Made by a program: the position numbers and the translations under genes. A DNA stretch of 64,000 nucleotides from Artemisia argyi (Eukaryota; Streptophyta; Magnoliopsida; Asterales; Asteraceae), in the NCBI GenBank assembly GCA_030686995.1, contig CM060695.1:97678871-97742870 (forward strand), written 5' to 3'. How positions within the stretch are numbered: position 1 is the first letter of the stretch; the number at the start of each line of letters is the position of its first letter. Of the stretch, positions 33,201 to 45,230 are shown one piece after another. A model generated the notes under the pieces. That model did not search any database. It saw nothing but the letters and a program-made list of their open reading frames with translations, and was not told the DNA's origin.

Positions 33201-33809
33201 TCTCCAGTTTGTTGGGCCGAAGTCGGTGAAGTACAATGTACTGGCCCGGAGATGGTACAAGAAACAACAGAAAAGATAATTCAGATTCGAGAGAGACTTG
33301 AAACTGCTAGAAGTCGACAGAAAAGCTACGCAGATGTTCGACGCAAACCATTGGAATTTCAGGTCGGAGACAAAGTCATGTTGAAAGTCTCGCCTTGGAA
33401 GGGCGTAATACGATTTGGAAAACGCGGGAAGTTGAACCCGAGATACATTGGGCCATTCAAGATCCTGGAGAGGATTGGTCCGGTTGCTTACAAGCTTGAA
33501 CTTCCATCAGAACTTAGCAACGTACACAACACGTTTCATGTTTCGAACCTCAAGAAATGTCTTTCGGACGAGTCTGCCATTATACCATTAGAAGAAATAC
33601 AACTCGATGACAAGCTTAACTTTGTGGAAGAACCAGTTGAAATAATGGACCGCGAGATCAAACAGTTGAAACAAAGTCGAATTCCGATCGTGAAGGTTCG
33701 CTGGAATTCTCGAAGAGGACCCGAGTTTACTTGGGAACGAGAAGACCAAATGCGACGCAAGTATCCACAACTTTTCACCGAGCCTATTACCGAGACCAAC
33801 ACTAACTGA
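30237..33809 (+). pseudogene. T1 pol: protease, RT, RNase H, integrase, chromodomain (open, no own start)
   Basis: There are 1,190 open codons after the TGA at 30201-30203. In order: CCHC knuckles [14 protein letters not shown] and [14 protein letters not shown]; protease DSGADRS near residue 92; reverse transcriptase with FIDD near residue 426; RNase H ([10 protein letters not shown] through TDHKSL to ADALSR); integrase HHCC zinc region, then D (AMDFVTKLP), D (SDRDSRFTS) and E (DGQSERTIQ); and a C-terminal chromodomain (about [16 protein letters not shown]). The chromodomain targets integration to marked chromatin in this lineage. The enzymatic frame itself is uninterrupted, but it is cut off from gag by the frameshift and TGA. 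ATG 30235-30237 is unlikely to be a natural start. Confidence 0.9.
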
Positions 33810-33843
33810 ATTCAGGGACTGAATTCCTTTTTGGATGGGCGAC
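33810..33843 (+). promoter_or_regulatory. Degenerate polypurine tract region of T1
   Basis: Between the pol stop and the 3' LTR the last bases are TTTTGGATGGGCGAC. The polypurine tract expected here is interrupted by T and C. The related T2 has AGAGGGGAAGAA in the equivalent place. Confidence 0.5.
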
Positions 33844-36800
33844 TGTCACAACCCACAATTTCAGGTCATTTTTCCAAACTTCGACATTCTACTATTCACA
33901 AATTACTATTCATCGATCACTATTCATCGTTTTACTATTCATCATTTTTGAGGTCAATTTGACATTCCGAGACACATTCAGAAAATTTACTATTCACTTG
34001 ACACTATTCATTTCCGAGAGGAAATCACTATTCACGTGCATTACTCATGTCGTCGTAAATTTAGTTTACGAGTGTTCAAATTCGCGTAACCGTATTGGTT
34101 TAGGAGCAAATTCATGCATTATTATCAGGGACATTTCATACGGACTAGAAATAGTCTGCATATCATCATTAGGGCACTTGCATGCTATTCCACTCGTAGG
34201 ATAATTAAATTTATACTTTTGGTACAATTAACGATTTACGTACGTTTATTTTAAATAAACACTAATACGCGAACTATAAATGTGTCTAACATGTCCGACA
34301 CTCCCGACTATTGTCCCAATATATTTTTATACTCATTTCTATAATATAAAAACTATAATATTAAATTACCCGGTATTTTGGAAATTTATTTATTACGTAT
34401 CATACGTTTAACTTAACAACGACGGTTTTCAACAAAATTAAACGATAATCACCCAAACTCTCCGTACTTGTACCCGGCATATTTTTACAATTTTTACGAC
34501 TTTATTACGTCCCGAATAACTTCAATAAAATTTATTTCTAACATGCCCGGTACCCGATTAAACCTAAACCTAACTTAACTACATAATACTAACACTAACC
34601 TTTTAATTAATCCCAAGACAAACCCACCCCCCCCCCCCCCTTTTTCCTCCTTTAGGACCGGCCACCCCCCCCCCCCCCCCCATGGTCTTCATACATTGAA
34701 ACCTCACCAACACTCTTAAATACTCACCAAACTTTTGTCTCTTAATATATACTAAACTTTCTTTTACTCATTTATCACAAAAATCACTTTTCTTGCACAA
34801 GTAAACTTTTTCTCTCTTTTCTCTTGTGGTGAATTCGAACTAGGGTGTTCAAGGAGCAAGGAGTATAAATTTTACAAGGTCTTGTCATAAACTTGTTTAT
34901 ATAATCATCCTTGTTAGAGTTTTGAAATAAAAACTCAAGGATTAGTAGGTTTTTCATCATTTAAACTCTCTAAACCATCAAGTAAGTTAACAAACTCATT
35001 TTTATGATTTTTACAAGCTATTATTATGTCTATATATTTTTCTTACAAGATCTCATACATGCATCAACTTATATCACTTTATTTTGTACATATGTAACTT
35101 TCAAGCCCTAGAAATGGACACATAAGAAACCCTTGTTAGACCTAGTGGATTGATGATGTTTAAGGACCCATGACACCCTAAGAAGGTGTATGGTAGGATT
35201 AGATTAGCTTTGTGGTGTTTGAAAGTGGTTTGATGGAGGATGAAACTAGTTTGGAGACTTGAAAATGGTTTTTGAAACTTTTGATATACCTACTGTCCCT
35301 ATTTTAATTTCGTGGGAAAATCAGTAGATAGTGGCCAAGTTTTGACCAAATATTTAGAAAATACATTCAAAAACGAAACTTTAGGCGAAAGAATGGACTA
35401 AAACAAGCTTATAACGAAGGAGATATGATTTTTGCAAATTTAACGACGAAAACTATTTTCACAAAAACTGCTTGCTGTTTGGCAGATTTCAATGGGTAAA
35501 AAGAGGCATTAAACGTAACCTAAAGGAGCCGAGTTGTCAAAAATATACTATTATATACAAAGACGAATCCGTGGACATAAAGAACAAGGAAAACGAGCTT
35601 AAAACGACCGAGTTATACCCATTTTAACATCGTCAAAACTATATATATATATTTGGTCACAAATAAAAATAATAACGTACGTATTAAGTGGTATATTTTC
35701 TAGAAACGTTACTAAGAACTATTTTCTTATCAAATGAATACGTACGACCCGAAGGAATATTTATACGACATGACGACGTCATCCTAAGTTTTTGATACTT
35801 GGAACATAACGCTAACTTTTTCGTACGAGTTAATATGACAAGTTTTATACTTCTCTAAATGGACCTATTTTTCCTAAGTATGGAAACTATTTTACCATGA
35901 CGATAACTAGTATTTCCAATTTACGAGTGGTATGAGCATGATGTGCATGTGCATTCATTTCATTTCGGCTTGATCTTAATTAGATCGCGATTATTCATTT
36001 AGGTTGCGGCTAGTGTGCGCGCCTCATTGTCCCGACTACTTTCACCTCATTGCACCATCTTTGTACCATCACTTCGAGGTGAGTTTCATAGCCCCGTTTT
36101 AATTCTATATTTTGATTTCAAATCCCACGGGGGAGAATACATTGCATTACTTATTTTTGTGTACATGCCTAAGTATAAAATTCATACATTGCTTAAGTTT
36201 CCTTATTACCACGTCTTGAAAAGTCCCCTTTTATTATCATGGACCGTTAATTTCTGGTACTAAGCGGGAGTGAGTGGATAGATCTATCGAGGGTGACGCC
36301 TCCATTCGTGTTTGGGTTGCTCCAAATGGGACGAATGCATTTCATGTCTTTATTATTAGAGTGTCTGGTAAACACTCATTGGGGCCAAGTATCGTCTAGC
36401 TTCGGGGTCATGAGCTTAAGAGCCAATGTATATACTTTTCGGACATCCTATTTCTTGGCATTACTTGTGGCATATGTACACTAGATTTTACTTATAAACC
36501 TATGATTATTCACCAACTTTATGTTGACCGTTTTTCGCAATGTATTTCTCAGGTAACTAAGGCATATTCTCATGGCATGCATGGAGTCACATTGTGTATC
36601 AAGGATGATATGGCTCATTCAGACTTTCTTGCACTTATGTTCAAATGTCGTTTGATTGTATTAAACTTGTTTCCGTAAACTTTTCCAACTTTTGGGACCT
36701 ATGTCTTTATAACTCTGAATCTTTTGAATGAATCAAACGACGTATTTTTAAAACGACACTTTAGGTCGTTCAATATATCCTGGTTGTGTGCTATGATCCG

Positions 36801-36855
36801 TTACACCCTCAGGTATTCCATTCCGCTGCCATTCAGGTATTTTGGGGGTGTGACA
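33844..36855 (+). repeat. 3' LTR of T1 (3012 bp)
   Basis: This is a near-identical copy of 24568-27576. It keeps the ACTATTCA cluster at its start, the poly-C tracts and the palindrome GATAGATCTATC at 36277-36288. It ends TGACA at 36855, followed by the target duplication. Confidence 0.93.
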
Positions 36856-37968
36856 TATACCAATCTTGAAAAAGAAATGGATGAGTTGAAAAAGGACTTT
36901 GCAAAGAAAGAAGATAAACTTTTGGACAAAATCATAGAGTCAGAACACATGATTGCACATCTAGAAGAATTAGTGGTTAAGTCGGGTCAGTCAAGTCAAA
37001 CAATGAAAATGATTTCAAATCAAACTAATCCGATTTACCATACAAAAAATAAAATGGCTCTTGGTAACACAAATCCTTGTAATCTCAAGAAAGCTCAGCA
37101 AGAACAGAATATTTTGTATAATGGTAATGTGATCTACACCAAACATGATCATCCCGTCGTTCGGGATTCTGTGGAAATGATGGAACTTGTCGAAGAGAGC
37201 ATTACTAAAATGAAACAAAAGGATTTGAAACCGATTGATTACAACAAATTGAACAAACTTTCAGGAATTACTTTTGTTCCACAAAAAGAACCATCAGTGT
37301 TTTCCATAAAACGACCATTCTTAAAAATGTTTTCTAAGAAAGTAGTTGCTTCCAAATCGATTTCTAACATGGAACAGATTTCCTCAAACAACACTTTTAA
37401 CACAAGTGCTGCAAGGGGATATCTTGATGATCTTAAAACCAGAATTGGGCAACTTAAAATGACTTTAGAATCTAAAACAAGACTTAATGAGATCAACTGG
37501 AATTCCACGGTTCATTTACAGCTTAAAAAGATTCTTGAAAGTGATTTTGCTCCTCAAATTAATAACATTCATGCTCGTGTCATTCATTTTGAACAAGCAT
37601 TTTTGAAAGAAACAGCTGACTTCGTCACGGATCATAAATCCCTGATAAAGAAGGCTAATGAATCTTTTGAGCAACTCAATGTTTTGGAAAACCTAAATGA
37701 TTCTCTCTTCAAAGCCGTTATGACTACTGATATAATGTCTATCATCATACAAACATATTCGGTTCAAGACGATGAAAGACTGAGAGCTGAGACCACCGAA
37801 ATTGTTTCCAAATATGAAAATGCTCTTACAAAGCTTGAAAAAGAAAATGTGTCATGTTTTAAACAACTTGATCGAAAAAAGGAAGAATGCAAGTATGAAA
37901 AACTGTCGTATGAGCGTGCCTTCAAGAACATGAAAGAGCAAAATGATCTTTTGAGGGCTCATGATGCG
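36856..37968 (+). pseudogene. C0 gag, C-terminal coiled-coil part after T1
   Basis: The frame interrupted at 24567 continues here after the duplicated target TATAC (36856-36860). It encodes about 370 residues, mostly charged and helical with heptad-like spacing (for example around ESEHMIAHLEELV and EKENVSCFKQLDRKKEE). It ends at a TAG about where similarity to Copia gag stops, so the terminal LRAHDA may already be foreign. An ORF call starting at 36724 would include chromovirus LTR sequence and is not a real start. Confidence 0.75.
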
Positions 37969-38338
37969 TAGGGATTGCACCAGGCTTTACCTCTCGAGGG
38001 ATCTCGAGAAGCTTACAACCCCCACTAGGCAGTGTACGTGATCGATATAGTATAGTATAATGACAAGTACCGGGGGATAGATCGTTCAGCTAGGAATAGT
38101 ATCGCTAGGATTAGAAAACCTAAAGACTAGGTCTAGAGATGAGGGATGATTCTTTTTGTATTTTTATATTTTTATAAAAGCAATTAAAAATCTCGGGTTT
38201 GAAGGAGTTGGGCGGAATTAGTAGACGTAATAAAAATAAAATACTAGAAATGAAAATAAACTAAATTAAACTAGAGTTGTGAGCAATATATGGGAGAATT
38301 GTGTTTACTTAGGTTTCACTACTCCCTAGATATCTTTT
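37969..38338. other. Unidentified DNA X, left part, between C0 gag and S2
   Basis: C0 gag similarity ends at about 37968. These 370 bases (from GGATTGCACCAGGC) have no ORF and match nothing else in the window. X continues after S2 at 60694. It is probably another inserted element or the product of a deletion. The exact left border and any terminal motif could not be fixed. Confidence 0.5.
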
Positions 38339-39222
38339 TGTTGGTCCCTTTTACTTGGTTAACTGTAACTAAGAAGTTAAAGTAACCAAGTTGTATGACT
38401 TGAACACATATGTAGAAAATGATTAACAATAAAGAAACGTAAACATAAGAGATAATATTTTCCAACGTTTAATTCTTTATTAGAAGTTAATCAAAAGAAT
38501 CGTACCCAAGTGTTTGCGGAATAACACTTGGGGTTGAATTGACAAGTATTGTATGGACTCCTCACTAAACTCAACTATGTTGAGTGACAACTTAAAATAC
38601 CCACTGAGCTATCTCAGGGGCTTGCGTTGTTCTTTGGAGGAGTAAAGTGGTTTGTGAATGCTTTGCATTAATTGCACAAACTTGTCAACTTTTACTCCTC
38701 ACATTTGCTTCCTATTTATACACAAGTATAGAACAACTAAATATACATTGGAGCTAAAGCTTCCTTAACAATATCTTGAAAGATATTATTCTTCTGGCAA
38801 GGAACCTTCATTGAGTTAGATCCAAAAGGCACTTTCTGATGACAGACTGGTTTTAACCATTTGGGGAAAGTCTGACATTAAAGTGATAAAGCACTTTAAT
38901 AAAGCAGCTCAGACTTTCCCGCCCAGTCCCGCCAAAACTTCAGTCTTCATGTCATCAGTCTTCAGTATGATTAAGTTGTTGAGGAGTCATTGGGGTTCAG
39001 TGAGTTATTGTCATCCTCACTGAACCCATCACCTTCTTCTTGGCTTAGATCACACTTCACTGAGTTCCGCCTCACTGAATGGAGAACCTTTCTTCTTAGG
39101 CTCGGTCTTAGCTCCCTGAAGGTGACTCACTGAGTTACTGTTCACTCAGTGACTTGTTTACACTTAGGGGATTTTACTTTCAAATCCTTGTTAGAAGATT
39201 TGGGGAATTCAGTGACCCAACA
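38339..39222 (-). repeat. 3' LTR of S2 (884 bp)
   Basis: TGTTGG and CCAACA termini as read on the plus strand. The LTR TATA box lies at 38713-38720, and the TCACTGAGT/ACTCAGTGA inverted repeat is kept near 39130. The polypurine tract adjoins it on the right. Confidence 0.93.
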
Positions 39223-39234
39223 ATCTCCCCCTGT
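39223..39234 (-). promoter_or_regulatory. Polypurine tract of S2
   Basis: The minus strand reads ACAGGGGGAGAT directly before the 3' LTR. This is the plus-strand DNA primer of reverse transcription. The 183 bp between it and the end of the 3' ORF (39235-39417) shows nothing recognisable. Confidence 0.88.
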
Positions 39235-39417
39235 TTGAACATACAAATAGCCTAAGTGATACTTGATTCAGCATGAGTTGTCAGGGTACATCTTCTCTTG
39301 CTGAATGTTTGTTGTAATTGTAAGTAGGACATAACTATTTAAACAAAACATCATTTTATTTATAGCTATTACATTTATCCTACAAATTACAAACAAAATA
39401 AAGATAGTTGTTGCAGA

Positions 39418-42166
39418 TCAGATGTTCAGATGATAGCCAAGTCCCTCAATCTTAGCTTTTTTTGATCTCAGTAGGTGTTTCTCAGGATGCTTCTCAATCT
39501 TTTCCCGAAGGCCCTTACAGAACCTTTGGTTTGCACCACTATTTATAGGAGAAGCTAACATCAGGTATGTTACCATTGCTGTGACCCCTGCCTTGTCTAT
39601 ATCAGACCATCTTTGGAAAGCAAGCTCTCCATATTCATCAGTGAAGCATAGACCTCGTTCAGGGTGTTCAAGCACGGTGTTGTTCACGAAGGTGATTCCT
39701 TCAGGAACGAACCTATCACAATCCAATCCTGGGACCTTGATCTCAGGCTCGGACTCAATGTGCTTCCTTTTTCTCCTGGTGGTGGTTGATGAATCAGTTC
39801 CTGTTGTTGGAGCAGGAAGAAGGGAGGGAATGTTAAGGGCTTCAGGCATTGCTCTCAGTCTGTCATACCTTTCACTCAGTGACTTGAGAAGTTGATCAAC
39901 AACGACACCATTTTTCTTGGCAATGATGGGACGAAGTTCATCAAGTTCAGTGATCCCAAAGTCAGCGAATTTGAATGGGTTATGAATATCCATGATTCTT
40001 TTATCAGCCCCCCTGAAGATAGTGACCATTGCGGGTTTGGTATTCCTGTGGATTTTGTTGTCAGTGATGGTTTCAGGCTTTAATCTTTCCTTCATCACCC
40101 AATGATATCTTTCAACCCTGGTCTTTCTGATTTGACCTTGCCTTTTCAGCTTTTCTTCCCTTTCCCTTTTTAGAGCAATCATCTGTTCTTCCTGAGCCTT
40201 TTTGAAGGCTGCACCAGCTTGCTCAGTAGCTAGTGCCTCAGTATCCAGACCAATCTTTTCAGCCTCCTCATTAACAACCTGTATCAGTTCAGGCTTGCTC
40301 AACCTCTCTTCTTCAGCTACCTTTGCCAAGTACTCAACTCTTTCCATATGGGCTTGTATTTGGTCATTGGTGAGTTGATATATTTTTCCATTGATTGCAA
40401 ACGGGACCCTGATAGGTTCATCAGGGTCAGTTCTGACCATTGTGGAGGCAGGCTGGAGCACAGTAGTGGGTTCAGAGGTGGTAGCAATTTTTTTGCCTCT
40501 GTCCTGAAAGAGAGTGGAGGAGAGTGGTTCCTCTTGTGGTGGAACTTGTATGATTGGTGTGGCTTCAGTGACATGCTCCCCCTCAGTGTGAGAGGGCTGT
40601 CCAGCTTCTTGTTCATCAGTAACAGGGGTTTCAGGAACATTCTCCCCCTCAACAATTGCCGGAGCTGCAGTGATGGCAAGTGTTGGAGTTACTGAAGATG
40701 AAGTAGAAGTACCCTTAAAGGCTTGAAACATTTCCGTCACCATGGACTTGATCTCCGCAGTATCCTGATGAATGAGAGATACCTTGGAGTCAAGTGAAGC
40801 TTGAGAGTTTTCAAGGGCAGTCATCCTGGATCCCATTGTCCATGCCAGAGATGTGGACTTCAGGGATTGAGCTGTCACTGATGCTTCCAACTTAGTGAAG
40901 GAAGACTAGAGGGACTCCACCGTGGAGCTGAGATTCTGAACATTTGAATCCCTTATCAAGCCAAGTAACTCAGTAAGAGCCGCCGAGTTGACCTGATACG
41001 TCTCAGATGCCTGAAGAATTTTCTTGTTGAGCTCAGGATCATCCTTGAATGATTCTTGAACTGACTTAACCCCTGTTGCCAGCTCCTTAAGGGATTCCAA
41101 AAACTGATTGATGTGCGAAGCCATTTGTGTCAGGGAGTAAGAGACAGTGGAATTTTGATCCCTGACATCATCAGTGTATTCTTCAACAACATCTTTGAGG
41201 AGATGATAGTGGACTGCTTGCTCAGTATGCATGTCAAACACCTCTTCAGTGACCCCCCCTGTACAAAACATTAGTCATTTTCTTGATGAACTTTTGGAAG
41301 GCTCTTTCAGTGAGAGGAGTGGAAGCGTCTTCTGAAGTTTTTGGCTCGGAATGTTGTTCATCTTCATCATGGTTAGAGGTTTGAGGAGACTGAGTAACAG
41401 GTTCAGGGACTGTCTCCTCATCCTCCATATCATCTCCGGCCATGAAGACTTCCTCGTCACTGTTAAATTCATCATCAGAAAATAAGAATGCCTGAGCATC
41501 CGCCAGGGAGGTAATCTGCAACAATTAGAGGTTATCTGGCTCCTCTTCATAAGAAGATTTGCCTTCGTTTTGGCCAGGTCCTGACCCCTCAAATCCAGTA
41601 GGTTGGGTTTTACCTACCTGGTCTTTAAGGCCAGTTCCCAAGTTTTGCGCACCTCCGGGAGTGGTTTTGGGTTCCATATCAGCGGGTGGTTTATATCCCT
41701 CTGAATCTTTGTCCCCCATGACCCCTTCCGACACTGATAGGTTTTTCTCAGTGTCATCCTGAGGAGTCGTGAATGTTGTGTCCCTATCAGCGGGTTGTAT
41801 GTTTCCCTCTGAGTCTTTAGGATGAGTAGGGGTGCCCTCAGACAAAAGCTTTGATTTGCGAATGTCCTCATCAGGCTGGTGAGTGGTTGAGTCCCCCTTT
41901 CCAACAGGCTTGTTCTGGCCTGTCGAAGGTTTAGGGACATGAACTCCCTGATGCTTGGGTTTTGATCTACCCGAGCCTTTAGCAGGATGTGATTGTTTGT
42001 GGACCCCCTTCTCAGTGGAGTAGTGCTGCCCCACCGAGGATTTAGGATCCCTTACTCCCTGAGACTCTGGTTGTGATTTGCCAGAGCCTTTAGCAGGATG
42101 TGAAGGTTTAGTTTGTTTCGGCTCAACCGTCTTGTTTATGACAGTAGAGTCTTTGGAAACGGGTAT
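39418..42166 (-). pseudogene. S2 3' ORF, C-terminal part
   Basis: This is the part of the envelope-like ORF downstream of the T2 insertion. It contains the Lys/Pro/Gly-rich middle, the acidic region, the coiled coil, the Lys/Glu-rich helix and an end domain with RRKRKHIESEPEIKVPGL and LGYHLNI. The stop is at 39418. Breaks: TAA at 41525-41527 (CAA in S1), the seven-base run at 41253-41259 (shared with S1), and TAG at 40906-40908 (CAG in S1). The last open block, 39418-40890, shows the C-terminus that S1 lacks. The whole ORF would be about 1,280 codons without T2. Confidence 0.85.
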
Positions 42167-45100
42167 TGTCACACCCCCAATTTACCTGACTTGCAGCGGA
42201 ATGGAATACCTGGGGGTGTCTGTCATAGCACCACAGTTACAGTTACATTGAACGACCTAAAGTGTCGTTTGGAAAATACTGCATTTGATCATTGAAATAA
42301 TTCAGAGTTTACAACATGAGGTCCCCAAAATGTGTTGCATGTTTATGAAAAACAAGTCGTACTAGATCAAATGTTTACATAAGTGCATGAAATAATGATG
42401 AGACGCGTCGACTCCGCGACTCCATGAAGGTCCAAATGCATGTCACATGAGCTACCTTAATAACCTGAAATACATTGCTAAAACGTCAACACGAATGTTG
42501 GTGAATTCCATAGGTTTGTAAAATGTACTGATGTACGGCCACCACAAGTAAAAATGCAAGATAAAAATCTCGTGAAAATTGTACAATAGCCTTAAGCTCA
42601 TGACACCGAAGCTATGACTGATGAAATTCTATGCCCCTCCCGAATGTTCTGCCGAAACATTCAAATGTAAAAGACATGACATGCATCCGCTTACTGTTGG
42701 TATCCACTACCACGGATGGAGGCGTCACCCTCGATAGATCTATCCACTCACTCTCGCTTAGTACTTGAAATTAACGGTTCATGATGTTACAGGGGACTTA
42801 GCACTTGGCAAGGTAACTTAAGCTATGTACATGTTTGAATACTTGGGCTCGTACTGAAATAATTGATGCAATGTATTCCCCCCGTGGGATTTGAAAACAA
42901 TCAAAAATGTTGAATTGAAAACGGGGCTATGAAAACTCACCTCAACTGATGAAACCGTGATGAAATGAAATGAACACCAATGAACAATTAGCTGTCGCAA
43001 CCCAATATGATGGTACCATGAACATGTAATGAGCTGAAAAACAAGGCGCGCACACTAGCCGCAACCTAATATGAATGATGAACGATCTACTTTAGATCAT
43101 GAAATGATGTTATGAATGTCCATGCACATGTTTCCTATACCACTCTACTCTTTGAAAAGCACTTGTTGTTATCAAAATTATATAATCCAAGAATTTGGAA
43201 AAATATTGCTATTAGAAAATATAAATAGCTAGTTATAATATATATATACTTATATATATATAACGTAAGTTTCCATGTTAGCGTTGAAATACTCGGGTTG
43301 TAATCCTTGAAATGATGAAAATATACTCGTAATAACTAATACTACATTAGTTATAAAGCTCGGTACTTAATATTATTTCTAGCTCAAAAATGTACTTCGT
43401 AGTTTTTGTGCCAAATTTAATAAAAGCTGTCAATATAAAATGGTTTTAGCCGATTTTCAAACGTGAATATCTTTGTCGTTACTTGTCCGTTTTACTTGTT
43501 CTTTATATCCACGGTTACGTCTTAGTATGTAGTAATATATTTTGGAAAGCTCGGCTCCTCCGGGTTACATCTAAAGTCTCTTTTTGTCCAATGAAAAACG
43601 TCCAACAGCAACTATTTTCAGAAAAATACTTTTCGTCAACAATCTTGCAAAAATCATAACTTCTTCGTTATAAGCTCTTTTTAATCCGTTCTTTCGCCTA
43701 CGGATTCGTTTTTGAAAGTATTTTCTAAAAATTTTGCCAAAGTTTCCTTGGTGTTTACTGATTTTCCAGATTTTTACAAAACGGGACAGCATGTCTAAAA
43801 TAGGTTCCAAATCAAGTTTCCAAGGTTAAAAACCAATTTCTACCATCACCAAACCTCTTGTAATCACCACATGACTAATCTAATCTTACCATACACCTTA
43901 TTAGGGTGCCATGGACTCCTAACCAAGTTATTAGAGCTAGGGGATTCATAACAAATAAGTTAGGGTTTGTATGTTTGTTTTTAGCCAAAATAAAGTGTGG
44001 TATAGCTACTTGTACATGGTTTTTAGCATAATACTTATGTAATACATGTAAAAATAGGATGATCCATAAAAAAATAAAGATGAAAACTTACTTGACAAAA
44101 TGAGATGATTATTGGATGATTATGCTTGATGTTCTTGTGTTTTTGTTGCTTGATTCTTGATTAGACTTGTAAAATGAACAACTTTTGTGTTTTACTTCAT
44201 GAAAAATGATCACTTGATCTATGAGATTGATTATGGTCGTGGGTTTGAAGAGAAAGAAAGGAAGAAGATGAACTTTTGATCTTAGCTTAAAAAGTATGTA
44301 TTATGATTTTGTAAATTAGTAAAGTGATGTTATAATGTGTTTATTAGTTTAAAACTAGGATAGTTAATGCAATAGGTTAAGGGGTGGTCATGGGCCGGTT
44401 TTGGGTGTGAAAAGGAGTAGCCAAAACGGGTTTGATCACTTAGAAAATATAGTGTAACGTTAAGTGTTATTACGCGTTATTCGTTAAAATCGGGTACCGG
44501 GTTTAATAGCAATAAACGTTCACGAAATTAACCGGGATGAAATAAAGTCATAATAATGATAAAAAACATATTAAAAATATGTTGGGTACATTTACTGAGT
44601 GATCGGGTGATTATTGTTTAGTTTTCACGAAAACCGTCGTTATATTTATACGCGTACGTTATAAATAAAATAAATTTCCAAAATACTGGGTAACTGAATG
44701 TTATAACTTTTATGATGTTAAAATGGATATAAAAATATGTCGGGACCATTGTGGGAATATTTAGATATATTCGTCGTGTATAAACCATGTGTTAACGTTT
44801 ACTATAATTACTTATACGTAAAAACGTTAAATGTACTGAATATAGTAATTTGAAAATCCTGAGAGTGGTATAACATGAAAATGCTGTTATGATGATATGC
44901 AGACTATCTCCAGTCCGTATGCAGTGTTCTCAACACTAATGAAATGAATTCGCACCTAACCCAATCCGGTTACGCGAATTTGAATACTCGTAAACTAAAT
45001 TTACGATGAAATGTGTAATGCACGTGAATGATGAAATCTTTTCCCGCAATGAATAGTGTTCCGTGAATAGTAAAATTTCTGAATGCTTCTCTGAATGTCA

Positions 45101-45216
45101 AACTGACACCAAAAATGATGAATAGTAAACTGATGAATAGTGTTTTGATGAATAGTGTTTGATGAATAGTGTTTTTCCAAAGTTCGGGAAATGACCTGAA
45201 ATGGTGAGTTGTGACA
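42167..45216 (-). repeat. 3' LTR of T2 (3050 bp)
   Basis: Near-identical to 48847-51905. In element orientation it starts with a cluster of ACTATTCA octamers, seen as TGAATAGT at about 45050-45170 on the plus strand. It carries the conserved block with GATAGATCTATC at 42733-42744. Similarity to the T1 LTR is patchy outside such blocks. Confidence 0.92.
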
Positions 45217-45230
45217 TTCTTCCCCTCTAA
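45217..45230 (-). promoter_or_regulatory. Polypurine tract of T2
   Basis: The minus strand reads AGAGGGGAAGAA immediately before the 3' LTR, a typical plus-strand primer of chromoviruses. It is intact although the coding region is not. Confidence 0.85.

Larger units (their letters stand above)
24568..36855 (+). mobile_element. Chromovirus T1 (Ty3-type, Tekay/Del-like), complete with TSD
   Basis: A 12.3-kb element has LTRs of 3009 and 3012 bp (24568-27576 and 33844-36855) beginning TGTCACAACCC and ending TGACA. A perfect 5-bp target duplication TATAC flanks it (24563-24567 and 36856-36860). The internal order is primer-binding site, an extra ORF, a tandem repeat, gag-pol, then a C-terminal chromodomain. 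Long LTRs plus a chromodomain point to the Tekay/Del lineage (established knowledge). By eye the LTRs differ at roughly 20 or more positions (about 0.7%). It sits within the gag of C0. Confidence 0.93.
10540..37968 (+). mobile_element. Copia element C0, 5' part, split by S1 and T1 and cut on the right
   Basis: In order this plus-strand element shows a 332-bp 5' LTR (10540-10871), a primer-binding site (10874-10886), a repeat-rich leader, then gag at 22426-24567 and 36856-37968. A SIRE element (11227-22232) interrupts the leader and a chromovirus (24568-36855) interrupts gag. Gag ends abruptly near 37968 in unrelated DNA, so pol and the 3' LTR are not visible; they may lie beyond the right edge. 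The Copia assignment rests on the gag (CCHC knuckle and long coiled-coil C-terminus, as recalled for Asteraceae Copia elements), because no pol is present to confirm it. Confidence 0.75.

Noticed and set aside
36724..36855. Start of the ORF 36724-37971 as a new gene
   Set aside because: Its first 44 codons are T1 LTR sequence; the real frame is the continuation of C0 gag from 24567.
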